The notes beneath the pieces were generated by a model. The model saw only the letters and a program-made list of their open reading frames with translations, was not told the origin of the DNA and ran no database searches. Of a stretch of DNA of 64,000 nt, positions 10,401-18,800 are shown piece by piece. The stretch spans positions 21,101,513 to 21,165,512 of the forward strand of contig CM057147.1 of the NCBI GenBank assembly GCA_029964075.1. Direction: 5' to 3'. This stretch comes from Patiria pectinifera (taxonomy: Eukaryota; Echinodermata; Asteroidea; Valvatida; Asterinidae). Both the position numbers and the translations under genes were made by a program. The first letter of the stretch is position 1. Every line of letters begins with the position of its first letter.

Positions 10401-13400
10401 GGTGCAACCGTAGCGTTGAGACCCCTGCTGCTGGGCCAGGGAGACCCGTTGCCAGACTGCGCCGACTCAGAAGTGTGACTTTTGTATAGCGTCCTTTTTT
10501 GTTGTGAGTTGTATAAAGAGAGAGCCTCGTGTAAAGAAAGTGGAGAGAATAAATGGCCGGAGAGCCCCGAAGCCCTGAAGAATAGTGTCTGTGGTTTCCT
10601 TCGTCTGGCGTGTGAGAACCCCAGATTCGTTCGACGTTACATTGGTGGCAGCCGTGGCATGTCTGATGGAGGAAAAACAGGTAGAATTTGGAGTGTTTTT
10701 CGCCATGAATACACCGGGTCGAGTTAGTCTGGCGTCCGACTCGCCACACGGCGGGTACGCACGCTGGATCGGGGCCTCGCAGAGCGTAAACCAACCTGGT
10801 GAGATGGCCAGCGAAGCGTTCGTCACGTTGGATGACTCGGAGTTGGACTTTTTCAAGGTTTCGGGGAGCCAGCTAGGCCCACATACAACGGATGCATCCC
10901 ATGGGGAATCGCGTCGCGCTGTGCACCACGGCGCAACAGACGCTCTGTTCCACTCGGAACACTGCCGAGTTGCGCCTGTTGATAAAGCGGGGCTGGCCGG
11001 GCTTGATCGTCCGGAGACACCCCGCATCAACACACGTGCCAGGGCCCACGATGGGAACAGCCCCGTAACACACACACCATACAACGGACGCATGTTTTTC
11101 TCCGGAACAGCTCCGTTTTACAAACACCAATTCACCGGGTGCACGTTCCCCCCGGAACTGCCCCGTAACACACACATTCATACAACGGACGCATCCCATG
11201 GGGAATCGCGCCGCACTGTGCACCACGGCGCAACAGACGCTCTGTTCCACTCAGAACACTGCCGAGTTGCGCCTGTTGATAAAGCGGGGCTGGCCGGGCT
11301 TGATCGTCCGGAGACACCCCGCATCAACACACGTGCCAGGGCCCGCGATGGGAACAGCCCCGAAACACACACATTCATACAACGGACGCATGTTTCATCC
11401 GGAACGGCTCCGTTCCATGAACACCAATACACCGGGCACGGTTTCCCTCCGAAACGGCCCCGTTCCGCGCATGTACAAGCGCCGGATGCGTGTTCATCGG
11501 TAGAGTTGCTCCGCACGGGATTCAATGGAGCGGAGCTGGAAAAGTTGCTCCGCACGGGAATCAATGGAGCGGAGCCGGTAGAGACGCTCCGCACGGGATT
11601 CAATGGAGCGGAGCTGGAAAAGTTGCTCTGCACGGGAATCAATGGAGCGGAGCCGGTAGAGACGCTCCGCACGGGATTCAATGGAGCGGAGCTGGAAAAG
11701 TTGCTCCGCACGGGAATCAATGGAGCGGAGCCGGTAGAGACGCTCCGCACAGGATTCAATGGAGCGGAGCTGGAAAAGTTGCTCCGCACGGGAATCAATG
11801 GAGCGGAGCCGGTAGAGTTGCTCCGCACGGGATTCAATGGAGCGGAGCTGGCGAAGTTGCTCCGCACGGGAATCAATGGAGCGGAGCCGGCGAAGTTGCT
11901 CCGCACGGGATTAAATGGAGCGGAGCCGGCGAGGTTGCCCCGCACGGGAGTCTATGGAGCGGAGCCGAGGGAGTTGCGTCGCACGGGAGTAAATGGAGTT
12001 GAGCCGACAGAGTCGCTCCGCACGGGAGTTAATGGAGCGGAACCGTGGAGTCGCTCCGCACAGGAGTCAATGGAGAGGAGCCGGCGCAGTTGCTCCGCAC
12101 GGGACTCAATGGAGCAGAGCCGATGGAGTTCGCCGCACAGGAGTCAATGGAGAGGAGACCCCGGGGTGGGCCAAGAGAACCCAGAGGTGATCCCAGAGGT
12201 GATCCAAACAGAGAACCCAGAGGAAAACCCAGGGGAGACCCCAGAGGTGACCCCGGAGGAGACCACAGAAGAGACCAGGAGACCCAAGCGGAGACCCAAG
12301 CGGATACCCCAGCGCAGGCGCCGCCTTGTTCGGGGACGAACAAGGGTCCTCGGAGGGGGCTGTGTAACGGCGGTGCCGGGCCGCCGGCAGAGGGCGCCAG
12401 CACGGACCCACGGTGCAACCGTAGCGTTGAGACCCCTGCTGCTGGGCCAGGGAGACCCGTTGCCAGACTGCGCCAACTCAGTAGTGTGACTTTTGTATAG
12501 CGTCCTTTTTTGTTGTGAGTTGTATAAAGAGAGAGCCTCGTGTAAAGAAAGTGGAGAGAATAAATGGCAGGAGAGCCCCGAAGCCCTGAAGAATAGTGTC
12601 TGTGGTTTCCTTCGTCTGGCATGTGAGAACCCCAGATTCGTTCGACGTTACAATATATTGACGTAATATATAGTGACTGGCGTTTTCCTTCCCAAACCAT
12701 GCAAAATTCCTCCAAAACTGCCAAGTGATTTAGATGAATCCGAGAAGAATACAATTTAAGTTGTTTGAAACCACACAAATTAACTTTATCGCTTTTGGCT
12801 GTTGGTTTATAAATCCACAAATTCTCAATCAAACTCTCCATTTGGACAATTTAAAGAAACGATGCCTACTTGTGGTGCTCAAGAAGTGATGCTGCAGCAG
12901 TAGATCCAACGATGTGTAGATCTCATCGGAATATCTGTACAGGATGCCAAAGCGGACTGGATTGTGTTCAGCTAGTATCTGGGGAAAGATAAACATGTAC
13001 AGAGTAAAGCAAAGGGGGAACCAGGCACCAATGTGACTTAAATTTCTAAATCCCCAATTGAAACACCAACACAATATGTGCACAAAAGTTATGACTTGAT
13101 TTTTAAACTATTAAGTAAAATAAAACCCATTCTAGGAACATGGAATAGGGCGAGTGATAAAAATAGGTAGATTCTGTCCTGCCCCGCCACTCATATGCCA
13201 CGCCTAAGACACAGTGGATCTCTAACATCCCACTGCCCCTACGGCCAGTAATGGCTATGGGAGATTTACCTTACCTTTACCTACATGTATATGCATGTTT
13301 GGACAATATTAAAATGTATCTGTCCACTGGGAGGGCGCTCTGTGCATGCTTTCTATTGCCGTTCTTCCCACTGTTGAATTGATAATAAACCAGGCAATGA

Positions 13401-13550
13401 ATCAATACAAGGAGGCTATTACACTACCTTGATCATATATTTCATCGCCGGTCTGAGTGTTGCCATCAAGCTTTCCTGAGCCAACACCTCAAAAAACGAC
13501 GGCCTGTCATTGGCTGTGGCTGAGGTCAGGTGGGCACCAAACTCAGCCAT
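4429..13550 (-). CDS. PEX12: Peroxisome assembly protein 12, complete, nine coding exons
   Basis: PEX12 is a RING-type subunit, with PEX2 and PEX10, of the peroxisomal membrane ubiquitin ligase that recycles the PEX5 import receptor. Exons in order of transcription: 13428-13550, 12870-12978, 9669-9790, 8977-9129, 8443-8518, 7084-7162, 5952-6129, 5102-5199, 4429-4546. The sum is 1056 nt, 351 aa plus stop; human PEX12 is 359. Start [11 protein letters not shown], then recognisable family blocks: [20 protein letters not shown] (about 55-77), [17 protein letters not shown], and [16 protein letters not shown] (about 243-258, membrane part). A RING-like end has CPLC at 296-299, CYPC at 317-320 and CP at 331-332. 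As known for PEX12, the zinc ligands are fewer than in a full C3HC4 RING. All introns are GT-AG and in phase. The acceptor of the 5102-5199 exon is the least certain. Confidence 0.95.
4671..5068 (+). mobile_element. SINE family C copy 1, split by a MITE
   Basis: Shares CCAATGGTTAC, GCAAGACACTTTACTACAA, TTGCCTCTCTCCACC, CATGGCCTGATGAACAGG and the tail TATAAGCACCACATTATTATTA with copies at 10042-10347 (plus), 28940-29220 (minus) and 44356-44716 (minus). It lies in the last PEX12 intron region. The element is interrupted at 4763-4892 by a foldback repeat. Confidence 0.75.
4763..4892. mobile_element. 130-bp palindromic MITE inserted in SINE C
   Basis: Begins CCTCTGTACTGACGACTTC and ends GACGTCATCAGTACAGAGG, with internal arms TTTCCTATGG / CCATAGGAAA. 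It splits the SINE C sequence that is continuous at 10042-10347, so it is younger than that SINE copy. Confidence 0.75.
5339..5415. repeat. AATCACAA-type short repeat
   Basis: Degenerate direct copies of CAAATCACAA / CAAGTCAGAACACAA. The same motif class recurs at 25440-25640 and 55430-55625. Confidence 0.55.
7632..7792. repeat. 161-bp near-perfect hairpin in a PEX12 intron
   Basis: Starts CAAATATTGAATGC and ends GCATTCAATATTTG. The arms (AAAACTAGCCTCCC / GGGAGGCTAGTTTT, GATCCATGGA / TCCATGGATC, ATTCTATTTTCCC / GGGAAAATAGAAT) meet at a loop near 7709. It looks like a foldback mobile element. It directly abuts the MITE at 7795. Confidence 0.85.
7795..8185. mobile_element. MITE with TTATAACAC ends
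   Basis: Inverted termini TTATAACACTTCACCCACAG / CTGTGGGTGAGGTGTTATAA, about 27 bp each. No coding capacity. Lies in the PEX12 intron between exons 5 and 6, next to the hairpin at 7632. Confidence 0.75.
8226..8380 (+). mobile_element. tRNA-like repeat, family B copy 1
   Basis: Contains a D arm GAGCTCAGTTGGTAGAGC, an anticodon arm CCGGA-ACGGCAA-TCCGG (anticodon GGC, with C instead of T at position 33) and a T arm GCAGG-TTCAAAC-CCTGC (B box GGTTCAAACCC at 8339-8349). The acceptor stem does not pair here. A 65-nt leader (CTTGAACAAAGACATTGAC) and trailer (TCTTTGTTCAAC) are shared with the minus-strand copy near 33165-33345. That marks a dispersed element rather than a tRNA gene. Confidence 0.7.
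10042..10347 (+). mobile_element. SINE family C copy 2
   Basis: The most complete copy in the window. It has a tRNA-related head with a B-box-like GGTTCAAATCC near 10088, the body GGGCAAGACACTTTAC ... CACCCAGGAG, and the 3' end GCGCCATATAAGCACC followed by TTATTGTTATTA. The LTR element starts immediately after its AT-rich tail. Confidence 0.75.
10352..10641 (+). repeat. 5' LTR
   Basis: 290 bp, TG...CA ends. Carries TATAAA and AATAAA about 36 bp apart, consistent with a short promoter plus polyadenylation unit. Confidence 0.93.
10643..10660 (+). promoter_or_regulatory. Primer-binding site, tRNA-Leu type
   Basis: One base after the LTR end. TGGTGGCAGCCGTGGCAT is complementary to CCA plus the acceptor and T-arm of a tRNA-Leu (TGGTGGCAGCGGTGGGAT expected), 16 of 18 positions. 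Confidence 0.75.
10666..12489 (+). CDS. Repeat-rich open reading frame of the LTR element, unknown function
   Basis: The first ATG after the primer-binding site opens a frame of 607 codons that runs into the 3' LTR. No known domain is recognised. Residues about 75-280 come from a 290-bp block present twice in tandem (about 10884-11173 and 11174-11480). Then 14 in-frame 13-residue units follow, [13 protein letters not shown] / [13 protein letters not shown], alternating as dimers. A 38-bp unit near 12017-12054 shifts the repeat out of frame. After that the frame reads a different, Arg/Pro/Glu-rich tail. In the neighbouring frame the RTG-NG-EP repeat continues for two more units (12045-12150). 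It may be a derived, hydrophilic capsid-like protein or merely a frame kept open by a 39-bp period; I cannot tell which. Confidence 0.5.
   Translation: MEEKQVEFGVFFAMNTPGRVSLASDSPHGGYARWIGASQSVNQPGEMASEAFVTLDDSELDFFKVSGSQLGPHTTDASHGESRRAVHHGATDALFHSEHCRVAPVDKAGLAGLDRPETPRINTRARAHDGNSPVTHTPYNGRMFFSGTAPFYKHQFTGCTFPPELPRNTHIHTTDASHGESRRTVHHGATDALFHSEHCRVAPVDKAGLAGLDRPETPRINTRARARDGNSPETHTFIQRTHVSSGTAPFHEHQYTGHGFPPKRPRSAHVQAPDACSSVELLRTGFNGAELEKLLRTGINGAEPVETLRTGFNGAELEKLLCTGINGAEPVETLRTGFNGAELEKLLRTGINGAEPVETLRTGFNGAELEKLLRTGINGAEPVELLRTGFNGAELAKLLRTGINGAEPAKLLRTGLNGAEPARLPRTGVYGAEPRELRRTGVNGVEPTESLRTGVNGAEPWSRSAQESMERSRRSCSARDSMEQSRWSSPHRSQWRGDPGVGQENPEVIPEVIQTENPEENPGETPEVTPEETTEETRRPKRRPKRIPQRRRRLVRGRTRVLGGGCVTAVPGRRQRAPARTHGATVALRPLLLGQGDPLPDCANSVV
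10884..11480. repeat. Tandem duplication of a ~290-bp block inside the LTR element
   Basis: Blocks starting ACAACGGATGCATCCCATGG (10884) and ACAACGGACGCATCCCATGG (about 11174) are nearly identical over GAATCGCG...CACACGTGCCAGGGCCC. The second block ends in a diverged GGAACGGCTCCGTTCC section. Confidence 0.85.
11506..12150. repeat. 39-bp coding minisatellite, about 17 units
   Basis: Unit TTGCTCCGCACGGGATTCAA plus TGGAGCGGAGCTGGAAAAG. Two variants alternate in the first eight units (GGGATTC..GCTGGAAAAG and GGGAATC..GCCGGTAGAG), giving a 78-bp higher-order period. Later units are more diverged. The period is a multiple of three, so several frames on both strands stay open. Confidence 0.92.
12363..12652 (+). 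repeat. 3' LTR
   Basis: 290 bp and colinear with the 5' LTR. Four substitutions seen: GCCG/GCCA, CAGAAG/CAGTAG, GGCCGG/GGCAGG, GGCGTG/GGCATG. Confidence 0.93.
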
Positions 13551-14341
13551 TTTGTCTGACGATTTTCACAGTGAGTGCTAATGTGGAAAATCAATAAAAT
13601 AATACAAACAAAAAATCCTCGAATAGATATATCTCAAACTTTAGAGTAACAAAAAAAAGGACCCCTCTATGTTTTGAACTCGCGTAAACAGCTTGCGAAA
13701 GCCAGATTTGATTTTTCTCTCTGATTCATGGCTATGATTATGAAGGATTTCTTAACGCAGTGGCTATCGTTACGGCAGCCATAACACGATTTTCAACTGC
13801 TATCGTATAACTTAGACTAGAGTGATATAGATTTGCATGATGATTGTGCAATACAGCCACTACAAAACATTAAATTAAAATATGACTGTGTAACCAGGTA
13901 ACTGATGTTTAGCCTAGAGAAAACAATATTAAATTTTAAAAAAAATAATAATAATAATAATAAAAAATTCTCAAAACGCAGGTTCCGTCCCGGGACTTAG
14001 ACTTAGTTCAGCAACGTTAGCCAATCGAGCTACCATTACCAAACCAAAGCGCTGGTTGGAAGGTAATATAGATTCGCAATGAGTTTTTTGTTTTGTTTTG
14101 TTTTTGGTGGGGGCAAAATGCTATTTAACTACAGCCTGGCCTATTTTTATGCCTATGCTCCATATACTTTGTACACAAAGTGGCTATAGCAATGTATAGG
14201 GCTTTCGCCTTTGTTATCTGTACAAAAAGCTAATGACAAAAAAAGTCATTCATCCATTATATTAATTGTGATACTCAAAACATTTTTCTTTGTAATTTGG
14301 TTGATTTATTGATTTAAACCTAAATTCACACAGTGACTTAC
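13551..14341 (-). other. PEX12 5' UTR intron and leader (inferred)
   Basis: A likely acceptor TTCCACATTAG lies 27-28 bases upstream of the ATG at 13550 on the minus strand, and the start context CAAAATGG is favourable. Otherwise AT-rich with an ATA repeat near 13948 and no coding signal. Confidence 0.45.
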
Positions 14342-14610
14342 CTGCTTCCTTCCCTATAGTATACATTGGCGGCTTCACCTAGCTACATGTAACTGTGTAC
14401 AGACACATAATAATGCAGACGTCGACGATGGTTTCAACTCGCTGGTATCCCGCGTTTTGAGCGGTTTGATGTGAGAATATTCTATATGGAACCAGTGAAA
14501 ATGCATCTGTAGGTTTTCGTTCTGGACAGCGCCATCTTGTTTTATGCCGGTTGTCCTCGGAAAACTTGGCCGATAAATCGTCTGTCATCTGGAATATTTT
14601 CTATATTTTG
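14342..14610. promoter_or_regulatory. Probable bidirectional promoter of PEX12 and AP-1/2 beta
   Basis: A minus-strand donor (GGAAGCAG then GTAAGT, exon end at 14342) and a plus-strand donor (TATTTTG then GTAAGTA, exon end at 14610) are only 269 bp apart and point away from each other. Both can be the ends of non-coding first exons spliced to the coding starts at 13550 and 15920. Between them lies a YY1-type element GCGCCATCTTG at 14529-14539, common at such start sites in animals, and an ATTGG (CCAAT box) at 14366. Start sites themselves are inferred. Confidence 0.6.
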
Positions 14611-15893
14611 GTAAGTATTATTTTATTTCGTTGCAATAAACAGTTTCACAGATATAAGTATTATAAATTTACTATCGAATAAAATTTCTAATGAGTTGAA
14701 TATTAACACCAAAGACCAAATCATGTTCACAGCCACCTTACAAAACCACCTAGATCTGTACATGTATTTTGTGTTATGCGGTATCCGCCCACTTTTAGTT
14801 TTACCCATTTTCAACTGCTATCGTATTTCCTAACAAAATTGGAAATGTTTCTCAGTCCCAGATTCATGTCATCATTTTCATCATTTTGGCAATGAATGAC
14901 TTCACTGAGTTCAGCCTCAGGCTTCACATTGATTGAGCATGTTGAGATGATTATGAAGAAAAAAGTGGCATCAGGTTGCAACATTTTTTCCAATTTTTTT
15001 TTTTAAATGCACGACGCCGGGGTCGATCCCGGAACCTACTACACAGTAGGGCCTATCTGAACGAAAAGTAATCGAGCTACAGAAGCGTTCTGGTTGGACA
15101 GGCAGTTGTACATGTAAATGCCGCGATTGTGTATCTACAGGCCTGATTCCTATTATGGGCTCCGTGCGCCTATGAAAGAGGGCACCCTTTTACCTAGCAA
15201 CGACGTCCCATGGGCGGGACATTTAGCTGGTTGACACGCACTGTTCCTTGTGTGTGACACAGGTACATGTACACCAGGGGATTTGTACTACTGTACACGC
15301 AGTACCTGGTACATGGTACGGCCACGCCTGCGGCAAAATGATTTGACATTGACTGGACCGAGGTGCGGGATTGTTTTCCACGAACCTTGATGCCAGACGG
15401 GTTCAGGCTGTCATCTGCGGATAGCACACCCTGATATTTCCGGCCTCGTTCACTGCGAGCGGTCATAGACAGATATTTCCGGCCTCGCTCATTGCGTGTT
15501 TATCCTGTATCCGTTCCGAATCCTTACACATCCGACGTGAAGTGGTTAAAAATGTGACTTTTGCAACCCTAAGCAGTCTTTTTTATAGTTGTAATTCTAA
15601 TAACCGTATCTTTAAAAAATTTGAACAGTATCTTTAAGTTTTGGTAGAAAATTGCTAAAATGACATTGACCGTTTTATTTATTCCGTGGGACCGGGGGGG
15701 GGGGGGGGGCCCAATGTCAAAAAGTAAGCCTAAATAAAAGGTCGTGAAATGTCAGGAGCAAAGTTGAAATGTGGTGATTGTAAAAATGTAACAGCAGCCC
15801 ATTATGATACATATTTAGCCGTAGTAATGATTGACGAATATCAAAATATTTATTGCACAATACGCATAAATGCAATGTTTCCTTCTCCCTTAG
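14611..15893. other. AP-1/2 beta 5' UTR intron (inferred)
   Basis: No coding exon recognised. Contains a dispersed repeat (15154-15297, inverted relative to 34180-34325) with TAGCAACGACGTCC and CCAGGGGATTTGTACTA. A G15 run lies near 15696. The acceptor CTTCTCCCTTAG ends at 15893. Confidence 0.5.
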
Positions 15894-18800
15894 GTGAGGA
15901 ATAAACATCAGAGGTCAAGATGACGGACTCCAAATACTTCACCACCACCAAGAAGGGTGAGATCTACGAGTTGAAGGCTGATCTCAACAGCGACAAGAAG
16001 GAGAAGAAGAAAGAAGCTGTCAAGAAGGTCATAGCCAGCATGACGGTGGGCAAAGACGTCAGGTGAGATGTCTCAACCAGTCGTTGAGAATTCTTTGCAT
16101 CTGCTGGTAGAATTGAAGCATTTGTTGCATATGTGATGCACCAAGGCTTCAGGAAAATAAATCTCCACCCTTGATTCCTAATTTAGGATTCTTTCTGAAG
16201 ACCACAATCTTGATTGTGCGTGAAGTTTGAGGCACCCGGATCCACTGTACGTTACAGGGACCCTCAGGATGAACATAGTCAATTCATTCTCAGAAATGTC
16301 TCAAAAACGTACATAAAACATGCAGTTTATATTTGTCCATCATTTTCTTTTTGGCGAATGCCTAGAACTAGGTGCTTTGAATTTAAATTGTCTTATGTGG
16401 CAAACCCAGGTAAGTAATAGGGATTGGATCGGACGTACCTCAGTTCTGCAATCTCCTCTTAAATCTCTCATGGATTTCAGCTGATCTTGGACAAATTCAT
16501 AGGTTAAACACTTGGTTTACTCTATTTCAACATTTTGCCATCCCTCTACAGCTCGCTCTTTCCTGACGTTGTGAACTGCATGCAGACGGACAATCTAGAA
16601 CTCAAGAAGCTGGTGTACCTGTACCTGATGAACTATGCCAAGAGCCAACCAGATATGGCTATCATGGCTGTCAATACGTTTGTCAAGGTAAGTTAAGTCC
16701 ATTCCCTTATCAAGTGGTTTTCTTGGGGGGGGGGGGATGGGAGGGGTGTCATCCACAGGTTTTTGCCATACATCTATCGTGACTTGTCTATCCATAATAT
16801 GAGGGGACAAAACTCCAGTTTAATACAACTTAACGTCCGGCTTCAGACCTACTGCAGTCAGATACATTATTAATCACATTTTTCAAATTCTACATAACTT
16901 TGCGGATTTTGTGTTGACAGTCCTCTCTTAAAAATATGCTGTTATTTTTTGTTGGTTTTTCATGAAAATATTAACTATTATGACTTAGTTTTAATTATGG
17001 TTCAATGCCAACACAACCAAAAGTGTGCGTTTGTTGAGTCCAACTGTTCGATTTACTTGAAGTTTTAATATGAAGTTTTGTGTCCTAAGAAATTATCTCA
17101 GTTATCTAATTTTCTTTTCAATGTTTACAGTTTTGAGAAATGGGCAAATTGTTCCAGAAACATCATTTACCTATTGGAGCTGTACAATATAGGAGTTAAA
17201 CAACATTTTTCCTACTGAATTGCCTTTATTCCCATCACATTGTCTCTCTAGGACTGTGAGGACACCAACCCACTGATCCGAGCCCTGGCCGTGCGCACCA
17301 TGGGCTGCATCCGGGTGGACAAGATCACGGCCTACCTGTGCGACCCGCTGCGCAAGTGCCTGAAGGACGAGGACCCCTACGTGCAGAAGACGGCGGCGGT
17401 CTGCGTGGCCAAGCTGTACGATATCAACCCCCAGCTGGTGGAGGACCAAGGGTTTATTGATCAGCTCAGGGACTTACTGACGGCTTCCAACCCAATGGTG
17501 GGTGATAGTATTTCATCCACAAAAAGTGAACTATTTAATTCTGAAGATGAGACTATTGATCTTTCAAGTGTACTTGCAAGCTTGAAGAAATATGCGAAGA
17601 GAATAACAGTTATGACAGTGAGGAACTGTTCATATCTAGAGATACGAAGAAAAGCCTTTGAAAATAATCTCTGGAAAACCTGTAAAATCTAGTGGGAACT
17701 CAAAACCCAATCCTGTTTATGGAAGGCAAGGACAGTACGGCTGTGCCAACGTGACTCACTTGGCTTTCAGACATGTCAGATGTTCTACTCTGTGACGGAC
17801 AGTATGGAGTAAGAGTGATTCACACTGTGGAAAAGGCATTCACTAGGAGTGGTAAAACTAAATGCCATGTCTTACTCAAATGTGAAATCTCAAGAAAGAT
17901 AATCTGTAGTCTTGAGAAAAATAATCGTACTAATACTAGGAAAAAAGTGCAAACATGATGTAAAGTTTCAGTTTTAACCTTTTCAGCACCGTTTGGTTGT
18001 CGGGTTTCAGATGTTTTTAGGTTAATTTTACTTGTTACTGTAAAGTTTTGGAGAAGTACAATAAATTTCAATTTTGAGTGGGGGATCAGTCAATTTTGAG
18101 TGGGGGATCAGCAATGCATGGTTTCAATTAATAATTAAGAAATCTCTTTGATTGAATTTCTCGGCAGGTTGTAGCTAATGCCGTAGCAGCTCTGTCTGAG
18201 ATCAACGATGCCTCGCCATCTGGCACCACTCTGTTTGACCTGAATGCTCAGACCATTAACAAGCTGCTGACTGCACTGAATGAGTGTACAGAGTAAGTCT
18301 GTGTGTCACTGTCGATTACAGTTTCTAGAATAGAAAGATGCATTACATGAAATGAGGAAATGACGTTTGGTTTTAGAAATTTAATTCTATTTCAATTAAG
18401 ACGGTTTCACTTTCATCTATCATCATGTGTTGTACTGTGGATATAAACTTGAAATGTCTGGATCAATCTTTTCCTGCTGAACAATGTTGCATACCCCCCC
18501 TCAGGATTTTTTTTTTTTCATTTGACATATTAAGTGTAAAATTAATTTCAATTCTGACCTTTTAACGTACTTTTAGAACAAACTTAACTCCTCTTCTTAA
18601 GTGACATTCCATTTGAAATGAACAATCCAATTAGTATGTCTACCACTACCTATGTCGAAATCATGTGTTTACACATTTGGTCCTTAGGTCCCGTTTGAAT
18701 GAAGTGAACAGTGTTGTAGTTTAACTTTTATACATTGGAAATATCTGCTCATTTCCTCTGTTGGATATTATTTGTTTCATTCTCCACCGCCAATCTAATT

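Larger units (their letters stand above)
10352..12652 (+). mobile_element. Non-autonomous LTR retrotransposon (2.3 kb) in PEX12 intron 2
   Basis: Two 290-bp LTRs (10352-10641 and 12363-12652) start TGTAACGGCGG and end CGACGTTACA. By eye they differ at four positions, about 98.6% identity, so the insertion is young. ATAT directly precedes the 5' LTR and directly follows the 3' LTR, a likely 4-bp target duplication. Each LTR has a TATA box (10512-10517) and AATAAA (10548-10553). The primer-binding site TGGTGGCAGCCGTGGCAT (10643-10660) matches the 3' end of a tRNA-Leu with two mismatches, from recalled tRNA-Leu sequence. A purine tract GGAGGGGGCTG precedes the 3' LTR. No gag zinc knuckle, protease, reverse transcriptase or integrase is encoded, so it depends on another element. 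The element is sense to the + strand, opposite to PEX12. Confidence 0.92.

Noticed and set aside
11178..11945. 255-codon antisense open frame
   Set aside because: It is the reverse of the 39-bp repeat, whose period of three keeps several frames open.
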